DNA from: Daphnia carinata
Taxonomy: Eukaryota; Arthropoda; Branchiopoda; Diplostraca; Daphniidae
Direction: 5' to 3'
Assembly (NCBI RefSeq): GCF_022539665.2
Contig: NC_081340.1
Coordinates: 4,340,001 to 4,404,000, forward strand
Length of the DNA stretch: 64,000 bases
This document shows, piece after piece, positions 49,016-59,658 of the stretch (positions within the stretch are counted from its first letter, which is position 1; each line of letters opens with the position of its first letter). The position numbers were made by a program, and so were the translations under genes. The notes below the pieces were generated by a model that saw nothing but the letters and a program-made list of their open reading frames with translations, was not told where the DNA came from and searched no databases.

Positions 49016-50308
49016 ACAACATACATAATGCATCGCTTTACTTCCATGCTCTTATCAGTAATCTCGTTATCCAACTGGCACTTGCCATTTGGATTGTTTT
49101 GTATCATAGTTTGCCAATGATTGTTTGCGCGCCCTTACAGCTTATTTCTTCAGATTACTCCTATCTTCCTCAGGCCGTCCTAGAATTTCCCTTATCTTCT
49201 ATATAACACAAAAGAAAACTTTCTCTCTTTATATCTTTTTTTGTCTCTAAACTTTATCCTAGTGGATTCCGTTGTTATTTCATTCAACCGTTTCCCTACT
49301 ATGAAAAATTATATGATATTTTTCAGTGGCAACGGAATCAGGACAATGGGCGATAAAACTCGACCTTCGTATGTTTTGCATGTTTGTGTATTTTGTTGAT
49401 GTATTGAGATATCATCTTCGGATAATCGCTTTCGTTTTTTGGGCTAGTTTAGGTATTTTCTAATCAATTTTTTTATTTTTTTTTTATTCGCTCAAAAAAA
49501 AATCTAATCTGGGAAAAGGGAAATGGAATTAATTGGGAAAGAAGAAGAATTTTTGCGATCGAATTTGTCTCGTCGAGTTGCCAGACGTAATCCTTCTAAA
49601 CTATTTACCGTACCATTTGTATTTAAAAAAAAAGGGATCCGAATTTGTAATAGAGAAAGGATTTTGTATGGTACGATGAGCGAATAATTTTTGTTGCCCT
49701 CGAAGGTGAAATCTTGGTTGTACATTGTTTTCCCCTTAATTACATCATCAGTAGTCATTTATTATTTCTTTGGCGAGTGGGAGTGTATGCGAGTGCCTGG
49801 TGGTAATTTATAGAGCAACTACATTCCCGTGTATTACATCTATTATTATTGACTACTAACAAATTTTGTCCCCTTCTTGTCACTCGGAATTGGACACCTG
49901 ATTGTTTCAAAAATTCATCTCTCCGAATATGACCGTTTTCTGATATGGGTCAGTAAAATGTATTTGCACATTACAGGGCAGTATGAATTGGTTATTGAGT
50001 GTAGAGAGATGAATATAGCAGCCACGTGACAAGTTACAAAATGCAAGAAAATGGCGCTACAACAAGAAACATCACTATTTAGATGAATCTCCCATGTTTT
50101 TGTTCTTGCTCTAGTAATGTTAATTGAGAGTAAGAATACAGTGTACAATATTGAACAAAATTTTTGTGCTTATTTATTTTCACCTTTGAGTTGTTAAACT
50201 TAAAAAATGCTACAATGATTGAATAGTAATTTTTTATATTATAAATTGTTTTTTGAAGAATTAACATTTTCATGTGCAACACTGTAATGTAATAATTGGT
50301 GTGAAAAT
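49016..50308. other. Convergent 3' region between ACSL copy 1 and the first GST
   Basis: Probably the long 3' UTR of ACSL copy 1. On the minus strand AATAAA at 50173-50178 lies 131 nt beyond the GST stop. One CACGTG at 50023. No coding exon seen. Confidence 0.55.
50173..50178 (-). terminator. AATAAA poly(A) signal of GST A
   Basis: Minus-strand AATAAA 131 nt downstream of the stop codon at 50309. Confidence 0.55.
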
Positions 50309-51092
50309 TTATTCAGATTCCAACTTGGCAAGTGCGGATTGCGCCCATTGTCCGAAAGCTTCAGCTCCTTGGTTGTTGGTCTCTTCGTAGTCGGTGATCT
50401 CAGACTTGCACGTTTCCAACCAGGCCTGGATTTTAGGATGTTTGTCGAAAACAGTTTTGTTGGTAGCCTGTTTCCAATCAAAGAGTTAATTACCTTACAA
50501 TGTTAACGTAAAAATACCAGCCTTACCACAAAAGTTGAAGCCGAAGCAAGCAGGGCAATGTCTGCAATTGTCAAGTGATCGCCAGCAGCATACTTGTTCT
50601 GGCCCAAGAAAACCTCGAGAAAATCAAGAGCATCGCCGAAGTCCTTCAGAGCCTTCTCGTCCAGCTTCGTGGCCCCGCTGAACATCACTGGATACTAAAC
50701 AAAAGATACTCGTCACGATTTGGACAATTGAAAAGGTAATTTAACATTACATAGACTAGACCGAAACGATGGTAAAAGACTCCCATATCGAAGTAAAGAC
50801 GTTGATCGACTAGGGCACGAACTTTGGGTTCTTTTGGGTAGAGTGTGTCATCTTTGCCATACGCATTGACTAGATAAGCACAAATAGCTCTGCTTTCGTT
50901 CAAATAGAAGCCATTGTCGTCGATAGTGGGAATGTTGTGTTGGGGATTCATTTTAATGTATTCGGGTTTCATGTTGTCACCAGCCATCAGGTCGGTTTTC
51001 TTCAAGTTAAGCTCAGCACCCACCATTTTGGCTGTCATCATGACAGAACGGCACGGGGCGCTGGCCTCCATGTAGTACAGGTCAATCGGCAT
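50309..51092 (-). CDS. Delta-class glutathione S-transferase A
   Basis: Exons are complement(50309-50467, 50527-50694, 50751-51092), 222 residues. The N-terminal thioredoxin-like half has [16 protein letters not shown] with the catalytic Ser at 11, [11 protein letters not shown] (cis-Pro, glutathione contact) and [10 protein letters not shown]. The helical C-terminal half has [15 protein letters not shown], the N-capping and hydrophobic-staple segment of GSTs. The pattern is delta class, cytosolic enzymes that conjugate glutathione to electrophiles and insecticides. The 5' UTR is split: an acceptor (ACATAG) lies just before the ATG and a leader exon ends near 51320 with GTAAGTG. It is one of three related genes in this window. 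Confidence 0.93.
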
Positions 51093-51404
51093 CTTGGACT
51101 TTCTATGTAAAAAAGCAACGGACAATCAACCCAACGAAAACAAGTATAGCCATAATAGTTAAGGGCGATGCTCGAACTTGGGAAAAACTTCTGCCAAGTC
51201 ATTCTGCGTTTTGCCTTAAGCTCAAAATTCTACGACAAAAAAACATGATGCAAAAATCACAGTTCTCGGACTTGAGTGATAAACATTAAAAGTGCAGTTA
51301 GTTATGACCTTCACTTACTTCAAAATGGGTGTAGACGAGAGGACCAGAGAACCTGACACGACACAGGATTGAATTAAAGTTCAGATATTCACTGACGTCG
51401 CCGG

Positions 51405-51412
51405 TTTTTATA
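51405..51412 (-). promoter_or_regulatory. TATA box of GST A
   Basis: Minus-strand TATAAAAA upstream of the non-coding leader exon, about 310 nt before the ATG. Confidence 0.55.
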
Positions 51413-53136
51413 CCAATCCCAAAGTTAGTGCATCGAACGGCCGCTGCGGTGTGCACCATTCGACAACACTAAAAAGAAGCTCGTAAGGATGGATGTTGCG
51501 GAAGCATTCCTCAAAAGAATTTAACATTGTAAAAACTGTTTAGAGCCGCTTTCAATTCGTTTTCGACTGTATGTACCTGCCTTTTTTAAATACTTTCTTT
51601 TGGACGTAGTAAGTTAATGATATTCTAGCAGCTTCGTTGATTTATCATCGTGAATCGGGGAACATTACAGACACGAATACAGGGGCCTTATGACAAGCGG
51701 AAATGAAAGAAAAAAATAGTCGTGAGGGAACACTTACAACAAGGTCCCAACAGTTTTTTCACAGTCTGCCAATTGTGAAGAATTATTTTTATTTTTTCAC
51801 AAACGAACGCAGTGTAATCAGGTCTCCCCGGTTTCAGTAAACTTTCACTGCAATAGAAAAGAAAATTGAAAAACTGATGGATTGTTATGAACAGCTTTAT
51901 AGTCATCAAGTTTCTCATCACTCAAATCAGCTGTTCACGCTTGAAACATCATTATCAAGTTTTTTATTCGACCTCAACTAACTGCGTCTTTTGTATTTTT
52001 GCCGTCTTAAGAAATGATAATGTTGTGTCGTCTACTCTAGCAGACTAATCGAAATTATTTTTATTTGGCAACGTGTTTCGGTTAAATGTATATTCAGCAG
52101 TTGTGAATAAGATAGGCGGCTTGCTTAAACAGGATTTCAGGTCTAGTACACCGCGCCCTAATATTTCCACTTGATTAATTTATTTGGTCAGTGGGAAATG
52201 AAACTTTAATTGTGTTTTGGCGGACAGGAGTCTGTGTAACTCGGGGTCGAGCACCTAGTCCAGTCTCACGGTTACACTGTTGGACGGTGACTGTCATTTT
52301 CAACGGTGGCATCGTCTCATTCGTCAGTTCCTTCCCAACCCTCACGTTTGCAAGTGGAAATCACGAATTAAAATAATGACATTAATACCACCGCCACGCT
52401 TTCTTTCTCGAGTGAACATCAATTTGGTGGTACCGGGAAAAAAGACAGGATATACCAAATAATCACCCCCCCCCCCCCCTTCCAATGGGGTTGTGCTAGT
52501 TTTTTCCTTTTCAACTCTTGTAAAACCGTAAAAACGTCTCTTCGGTCTCGTGAAGCCAGGCTAGTAAACCACATTGTTTCCTGGAGGGTTATTTTACACG
52601 CGCCATTGTCAGACAATAACGATTTCGAAAAATTTTCTGCCATTAGACATGGGCATGTCGCTTTAATAATCGATTTATGAACCTAACTTGATAAATAAAC
52701 AAATGCCACGTTTGGCATTTCTTTTCCACGTTCGAAACGACTTGTATTATGGTAATGTTGGAAAGGCATACATGACCTTCGATGGTTTAAAAATAAAATG
52801 GTTCGTATCTCGATGCTGAAGACCGATCGACCTTTCGATTCTGATTAAATTCGGTCGCATTGCGAAAACTACCTGGGATAAGCTCATTTTTTCTATTAGC
52901 ATTGCAACGTTGACACCGTTTGTTTCTGGCATTACCATTGTTCTCCAGAATTCTATAAAAGTGGCGGTACCCATTTTTTTTCAAAGAAAGCCTTTCTTTC
53001 ACGACAGTGGCGCTAGTACCGATTTCACTTGGCGGGTAATGAAACAGCCTATACTTATGTGTTGTTCTAATGTTGAACTTTTATAATAAGTGGGTGATAA
53101 AAAAAAATAATATGTGAATTTTTTTTTAACTGAACA
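51413..53136. other. Intergenic region between GST A and the small membrane protein gene
   Basis: AT-rich with a C-run near 52468. No coding exon recognised. Confidence 0.45.
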
Positions 53137-53142
53137 TTTATT
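53137..53142 (-). terminator. AATAAA poly(A) signal of the small membrane-protein gene
   Basis: Minus-strand AATAAA about 115 nt downstream of the stop codon at 53256. Confidence 0.5.
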
Positions 53143-53255
53143 CTTTCCTCATTTTCAGTGACATGTCGTTTCACGACTTTAATGCAAAAAAAAAAAAAAG
53201 AAACGGACGGCATGCGGGTATGATGTTGGGGGTCCAGCTTTTCATCAGAAGACAG

Positions 53256-53582
53256 CTAGAAGATATTCGCCCCCAATTTACCGGTGGCAAACGGTGGAGC
53301 AGGTTCCAGTGCGAGTCGTGATTCTGCTCTAGTTTCCTCGTTCACGTTCTGGGGGCTGGGCGTGGTAGAACCAGTGCCGCTTTTTTCCAATCCAGTGGCG
53401 ATATCCACGTTATTGCTAGTTTGCGTTGTCAACTGAGGACAAACCATGGTGCAGCGTTCCGTGTTTCTGGAATTAACGTGAGCGATATACAACATTCCAC
53501 CGACTGTGGCCAGAATTATCAGAGTGTTCAACAAGGATACCCAAGCTACTGGTTTCACTCTTTCGATACACATACGAGCCAT
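53256..53582 (-). CDS. Hypothetical single-pass membrane protein, 108 residues
   Basis: A single open frame from ATG at 53582 to a TAG stop. Residues 1-9 are short and basic (MARMCIERV), residues about 12-33 form one hydrophobic helix (VAWVSLLNTLIILATVGGML), and the rest is Thr/Ser/Asn/Glu-rich with CTMVC. This fits a type II or signal-anchor protein with an outside tail. No known family recognised. It lies on the same strand as the GSTs, between GST A and GST B, with its own poly(A) signal. Confidence is moderate because it is short and intronless in a genome where most genes are spliced. Confidence 0.5.
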   Translation of the reverse strand: MARMCIERVKPVAWVSLLNTLIILATVGGMLYIAHVNSRNTERCTMVCPQLTTQTSNNVDIATGLEKSGTGSTTPSPQNVNEETRAESRLALEPAPPFATGKLGANIF

Positions 53583-54058
53583 TATGTATGTTATCGTTCA
53601 AATGAAAAGTATGAATTGCATGGCTACGGCTGTTTAACATAACTTTATCTTTTAGCTTGGAGACTGTCAACCTACACCATGGCCGGAAATTTTAAATTGT
53701 TGGAAAATGGTGACATCTGCATCCGTTAAATTCCGAAATTTATTAAACGCCAATTTTTAGAAATACTATTCAACCACCAAGAAAATCTAATTAAATGTGG
53801 AATCATCTTAAAATTTGAAGAAACAAACAACAATGGTGAACAACAGCAACCTGGCCATCTGCTTACGCCCTCAGTCAGTAAGTTGATGACCACAATCTGC
53901 AAAGGTAGCTCATAATACGATATATTGTTAACGTGATGTTTCATCATTTGCAGGTAAAACATATTTTCGTACATAAAGAATTTAAAAATTTCAAGTGAAA
54001 TTCTTAATTTGAACAGGAAAAAAAGGCATTGACATGCTGAATAATGTCAAGATGGAGA

Positions 54059-54873
54059 TTATGCTGACTCCAATTTGGACAGAGAGGAATTGGCCCATTG
54101 ACCGAACATTTCAGCACCTTTTTGATTACATTCTTCGTAATCAACAATTTCAGATTTGCATTTTTCTAGCCAGGCTAAAATCTTTGGATGATTTTCAAGG
54201 TGAGTCTTGTCTACTACCTATTTATATAAAAAAAACATAGGTTAGGCGAAAAATGCTGAATAATGGTAGTATTGATTAGCAGGAGATTTACCTGAATAGT
54301 GGACACGGTAGAAACTAACACAATGTCGGCAATAGTTAGATGATCACCTGCCGCATATTTGTTGCTACCCAGAAAGCCTTCCAAGAAATCAATCGCCTCA
54401 GAGAGTTCCTTTTTGGTCTTCTCGCTCAGTTTGGTAGCACCGCTCATTATGACTGGATACTGCAATAATTTTTAAAGGTAATAAATTAAATTTTTAATCC
54501 ATTTAAACATTTTAAAAATTCTTAATCTTACATAGAGCTCGCCGAAACGACGATACAAGACGCCCATGTCAAAATAAAGACGCTGGTCGACCAAAGCACG
54601 GAATTTAGGATCCTTCGGGCAGAGGGTATCATCCTTCGCGTAGCGGTTGACAAGGTAGGCGATAATAGCTTTACTCTCATTCAAGTAGAAGCCATCATCG
54701 TCGATGGTCGGAATGTTATGTTGCGGGTTAATGGCGAGAAATTCGGGTTTCATATGCTCTCCAGTCAACAAATTGAGAGGCTTCAGGTTCAGCTCGACGC
54801 CTACCATTTTGGCGGTCATCATAACGGAACGGCAAGGGGCGCTAGCGTCCATGTAATACAGGTCGATCGGCAT
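54059..54873 (-). CDS. Delta-class glutathione S-transferase B
   Basis: Exons are complement(54059-54217, 54292-54459, 54532-54873), 222 residues, with exon lengths 342, 168 and 159, identical to GST A. The motifs match: [16 protein letters not shown] with Ser11, [30 protein letters not shown] and [14 protein letters not shown]. The C-terminal exon runs from [13 protein letters not shown] to SLSKLESA. Its close similarity to GST A in sequence and gene structure indicates tandem duplication. Expected role: cytosolic glutathione conjugation of xenobiotics or lipid peroxidation products. Confidence 0.93.
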
Positions 54874-55130
54874 GTTTGAAAATCTATGTGATGGAAAGTT
54901 AGAAAAAGAAATTATGTTTTAGTGTTGACGCCCCTATAACACATAGCCATAACGTATAGGGACACACCCACAGTTCCCACGGTACGTCGGAGGCTTTGCA
55001 AAATTTAAAATTCAGCAAAATTTTTATTTACTTACTTGAGTTTTCCGTAAGGATGATTGCACAGTCACTGAAGAACACTGCTGAATTTTTCCGTTCGTTA
55101 GTGTGTGTTGTTTTGAGACGGCCACCGGCC

Positions 55131-55138
55131 TTTTTATA
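55131..55138 (-). promoter_or_regulatory. TATA box of GST B
   Basis: Minus-strand TATAAAAA about 260 nt before the ATG at 54873. As in GST A, a non-coding leader exon (donor GTAAGTA near 55036) lies between. Confidence 0.55.
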
Positions 55139-56283
55139 CAATTCAGGAGAATTTTAAATGGCGCGCCTATAGTAACCGACAACGCTAACACGGAGTTGAG
55201 GAACGGGTCTTTTTCATTTTTGATGAATCATGGTGGCAAGATAATTTCTTCCCTGTGGTTTCCTTTTTCATTGACACAGAATCGTCCCAATTACTAGAAA
55301 TTTCCATTTTAATATTCTAACAATTTCGAAATAAATTCAACTGGGCATTATGATATTCCCAAAGCTATAAACCGGAAGTACAGAGCTATTCGTACGTTTA
55401 CAGCAGTTTGATGTCCGTTTCCCCAATTATTGATAAGGCGTTGTTTCTGTACGAATATCTTTTTTTCATACAGGGAAGCCCCAATGCAAATGAGTCACTA
55501 CGTTACGGCCACATATTGTGTTAGAGATACGCCCAACATACTTCCCGATTAAATACGCACTGCAACAGCAATTGATTAAAACAGATAAGGTAACTTTTCT
55601 ATAGATAACTCGTTTCCTAAATCCTTGAATCAAGAGAATCTTCGAAACGATGCTCGCGTTGTTGATAAACGAATTTCGTGAAAATTATGTTTGAATAGAT
55701 AGCGGATTCGCTTATCACCAAAGCAGTTTGCTTTAACAAGAAAAAAGTTAACAAGCTTCATTGAAGCGCGCGTTGAAGAATTATCTAGGTTTACAATGGA
55801 AAGTTTGCGTGATGGGAAAACACCACCCGTTTTCGTGCGACAGTCGTAAGGTTTGATGTGCACCTTTAATAATACACATAGGTTGAGGGTTGCAACGGAT
55901 TTCAGGTTGGCTTCCCTTCCATTTTTTTTTTGCTTCAGTTCCGGTGGATGCATGTTGTTTAAACTTTTCAGTTAACGTAATGTTTTAATTCGTCTTAATA
56001 ATCTTCAAAAAAAACGACGTTGAATTGAATGAAAATTGCTTAAAGATTCGTCTTTCTTTGGCGGGATTAATCAGCTGGGGGCATCATTTCCGATCGATGT
56101 TATCACTTAAAACTGCACCGGTTTTGCCTTTAGATGGGTATACCTTTCCTTTTCACTAGTCACGATGACTGGCGGAAAAGCTATGCTAGACTGCAACTCA
56201 CGTAGCATTCAACCTGTACACAGCGATGCGTTATATTGCCGTAGGCTATCAGGTATGCCATGGCATTGAAAATCGTTCGTATA
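55139..56283. other. Intergenic region upstream of GST B
   Basis: AT-rich; no coding exon recognised. It ends where similarity to ACSL begins. Confidence 0.45.
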
Positions 56284-56495
56284 GCAAAAGACCAAAGAAG
56301 CATTGGACGAGGATGGTTAGCTTCATACCGGAGACATTGGCACCTTCATACCCGTAAGTTCGTTAGGAGACGTAATGTTTCATTACTGTAGAACGGAACG
56401 TTAAAGATTTGCGATCGCAAGAAGAACATCTTCAAACTCTCACAGGGTGAATATATCGCACCCGAGAAGATTGAAAATATTTACATCAAAAGCCA
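56284..56495 (+). pseudogene. Decayed fragment of acyl-CoA synthetase (end of exon 7, intron, start of exon 8)
   Basis: The segment matches ACSL copy 1 from the KTKE..LDEDG region through the donor GTAAGTTCGTTAGG, a shortened intron and the acceptor into [16 protein letters not shown], stopping within the IKSQ codons. The Trp codon of DEDGW has become TAG, and nothing matches on either side. The kept intron shows a DNA-level copy, not retroposition. The exon 8 part is almost identical to copy 1 (ATTTGCGATCGCAAGAAG) and less like copy 2, so copy 1 or its ancestor is the source. Confidence 0.85.
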
Positions 56496-57101
56496 AAAGC
56501 CGAAAAAAAAAAATACATCTGCGGTATTTCATGAAATGCAGCCATCTACTAGGAAGACAATAATTTTTTTTTATTTACTTCAATTTTGTTTTCCCCCAAA
56601 TATTGGAAGATGAGAGAAATTACGCTATTGTTTCACGAGATCTAGGTTTTGTCATCAATCGAGATTAAAAGTTATCATAAATAAAGTAACATCCAGTAGA
56701 TACTAAGTTTTTCTGCTGCATCATATTAACATTTCTATCTTTGAAAAACCTATCCAAGTCTTGATAGCTAAGGGCAAGGACGGTCCATCCCTGCAACACA
56801 GACGTTATCGGCGAAGTACTACGTGGCTCCGTAAACGGGACTACGGGACTTTTTTTTATACGAAAAGGCCCTTTGCAACAAAAATAGGGTGTTATCAAAA
56901 TGCATAGATACGCATCTCCGACAACACTTGACCGCAAGGTAATTTTCAATGCATAATTATGCACACAAGTGACGGAGACCAATCGTCCATGATATTTATT
57001 TAATACTGGATTGAAACTCAAAGGGCTGATAACGCGGTACACCGATCAAAACTTATAGTATTCTTTTCGGCAATTTTTTAAATCGCATTTTTTTTTAAAT
57101 T
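56496..57101. other. Intergenic DNA between the ACSL fragment and GST C
   Basis: No coding exon seen. Minus-strand AATAAA at 56995-57000 lies about 100 nt beyond the GST C stop. Confidence 0.5.
56995..57000 (-). terminator. AATAAA poly(A) signal of GST C
   Basis: Minus-strand AATAAA 102 nt downstream of the stop at 57102. Confidence 0.55.
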
Positions 57102-58017
57102 TTACTGAATTTTAGCCAAGGCACTTTGACCTATTTGACCAAAGATTTCCGCGCCAACCTGATTGAGGTCGTGATAATCGGGAATCTGGTTTTTGCATCG
57201 TTCCATCCATTCTTTTATCTTCGGGTAGTCATCGAAAATTTTTGGATTCACTCTCTGTTAAAGGTTGTTGGGACAGTTAGTCGCATGAAACGTGGAACTA
57301 CGATGAAGGAAAACAATCAATCACGGGTGACAATCTGGTTTGTTTACCTCCATAGTAGAAGCAGATGCTACCAGTGAAAGATCCGCGATTGTCAAATGAT
57401 CTCCGGCAGCAAAATCACGGTCTGACACAAACATGTTGAAGAACCTCAAAGCTTCGTCCAATTTCTTTTTCTTGCCATCATCAAGTGACGTGGCCCCACG
57501 GAATATCACTGGATACTTAAGAAAAAATAGGCGTAACATATAATTAAGAAATACTGTTATGCAGTCGTTCTCATAACTTAAATAGTTACATAGTAATCGG
57601 AGAACGCAGAATAGAAAACACCAAGATCAAAGAAGAGTCTCTGGTCGACTACAGCGCGATCTTTTGGTGACTTGGGATACAACTTGTCGTCTTTGCCGTA
57701 CTTTGAGAGTAAGAATTCAAACCCAAAAATATTAAACGAGTTTTTTTTTTTTTGCACACGTTAGAAAAAGTAGAATTCCTGTTTACCTTGTTTACTAAAT
57801 AAGCGCAAATGGCGCGGCTTTCAGTTAAAACAAATCCCGAATCGACTAAAGTGGGAACGGTGTGCTGTGGATTTATCTTGAGAAATTCGGGCTTCATTTG
57901 TTCTCCTGCCATGAGATTGACGATTTTCAGGTTTAGTTCGACACCCACCATTTTGGCAGTGAGCATAACTGCCCGACACGGGCCACTCAGTGACATGTAA
58001 TACAGGTCAATCGGCAT
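57102..58017 (-). CDS. Delta-class glutathione S-transferase C
   Basis: Exons are complement(57102-57254, 57348-57515, 57590-57700, 57787-58017), 220 residues. Motifs: [16 protein letters not shown] with Ser11, [38 protein letters not shown] and [15 protein letters not shown]. It is the most divergent of the three GSTs. Its first two exons (231 + 111 nt) add up to the single 342-nt first exon of GST A and B, so it has one extra intron exactly inside that exon, after YLVNK. The C-terminus runs [13 protein letters not shown] to ALAKIQ. A leader donor (GTAAGTT) lies near 58094. Confidence 0.93.
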
Positions 58018-59000
58018 TCTCCTAAGACAAAGAAAACAAAAGCACGTCGTATTCAATAATTAGTGAAAGTTGAGAGCTAGGAACGCAACTTACTGTTCTA
58101 GATAGGATTAAGTTTCTAAATAACGTTGGTGAAAAAAAGTGACTACACAAAGCCTTCGGACATTGAGATAACTATCTTCACAATGAGACTACTATCTTAT
58201 CTGTGAATCTGTCGATGGACTGAAGATCGTCATGTTGATACAAACGTGTTCGCGACGACCTAATCGTCAGATAAACGATGCTCGCTTAAGGCATGCCGAG
58301 CCCTGGTTTCAGCATAAAACAAGCATATATTCAATTAGTAGATTAACATAAGAAAATAGAGCCCTTGATTGTTTGAATCAACTGCCACACTTGGTTTGAA
58401 AAATGGTAATACTGGCGATCATGTTAACAGACACTATTCAAAGCTGTGTCCAAATGGGTAATGTCAGAATGGGTACATTGGCGCCATTTTGAGTAAATAT
58501 TTTTCGTAAAGTGGAGCAAAAATGATACAGGTGTCTACTGGCCGATTATTTAATACCGGTTTTCATCGACTAACATTTTCACATTTATATCATGTAATGC
58601 TTGCCATAGTTATTCAATAGAATCTTGGCTTGGCCAAATCACCATCTAATCAAAACACTTATTTCAGCAAATTTCTTAAGTTAGTTTGCCAATTTTTTAA
58701 GCACAATCAAATAGAAAACTTAAACCAAAATTTTTTTCACATAAAAGAAGAATGAGAATTAAATTAAAATCGTCTGATTCATTTGACGTTGTCATGTGGC
58801 AACGCTGCCCCTTCCTCCTTTCGATCGTCTGGCGCAAACCATCTTTTCCCGTAGCAGACAGACATGTGGTTTAACCTTGCAGCGTTACAACTTACGAAAA
58901 GCAATGAGATAACCCAGGTGTCTGTGACCTAACGCCCATTTTCAGGTTCCATTCTTAAAATAACGATGCCTCTTATTTGCATCAGATATAAGATCGTTGA
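58018..59000. other. Divergent region between GST C and ACSL copy 2
   Basis: It should hold the GST C promoter and leader exon on the minus strand and the upstream promoter of ACSL copy 2 on the plus strand. No other coding exon is recognised. Confidence 0.45.
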
Positions 59001-59070
59001 ATGAGCATTGTGTCAGAGTGGTTTGGTAACTCAAACGCCTCTTCTTCGAGAGACATTTCTACGCTTCAAG
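59001..59070 (+). CDS. Candidate alternative first exon of ACSL copy 2
   Basis: From ATG to CAAG|GTAATC, 23 codons plus one base (phase 1). The phase is exactly what exon 2 at 60225 needs. The peptide begins MSIVSEWFGNSN and has no signal peptide. The regular first exon at 59659 ([10 protein letters not shown]) has the same phase. The strong donor and phase support use as an alternative start; chance phase agreement is one in three. Confidence 0.45.
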
Positions 59071-59658
59071 GTAATCTCGTTTCCCCGGCAGTTTATCCAG
59101 GTTCTTTAGTGCTATTTGGAAATTCACCTCATTTCAATACTTACATGCCAAGCACAAGGTACCTTGTAGTTCACCCAAGGAAAAATGTTCTTTTTTTTTG
59201 TCTTAACAAAACTGGTATTTTGCTAACAGAGAGAAAGCCAATTACGAATCGAGAAAAAAAGCAGCTGAGTAGCTGCAGGGCTGCAAGAAGTTTTCTTTGC
59301 CTGCAAAGCAGGTGAATAAAAGCTTTATCAAAATGACGGTGAAGTGGGACCGTTTGTGCAATCGAGTACTTGCGTTTCGAATAAGGGATCTCTTTGCCGG
59401 TTTAAAAAAACTGAGTTGCAGAGGACTGGTCAAACTAGCGTTTCTAGTCGGAAGCCGATCAATAAAGGGGAGTACTAGAACCGAGGCTACATAAGAGCCT
59501 GAGGAATAGGAACTATTGATGTTAGTATAAGTTCACCCTTCTCCGTACTCAGTTCGCATCGGTGTTCTCTATTGTGTACGCAGCAATAATTTACACAGTT
59601 TATTTGGCTTTAAGTGCCGTTCGTGTATGTTTAAAAACTACTTTCAAGAGCTGTTGTC

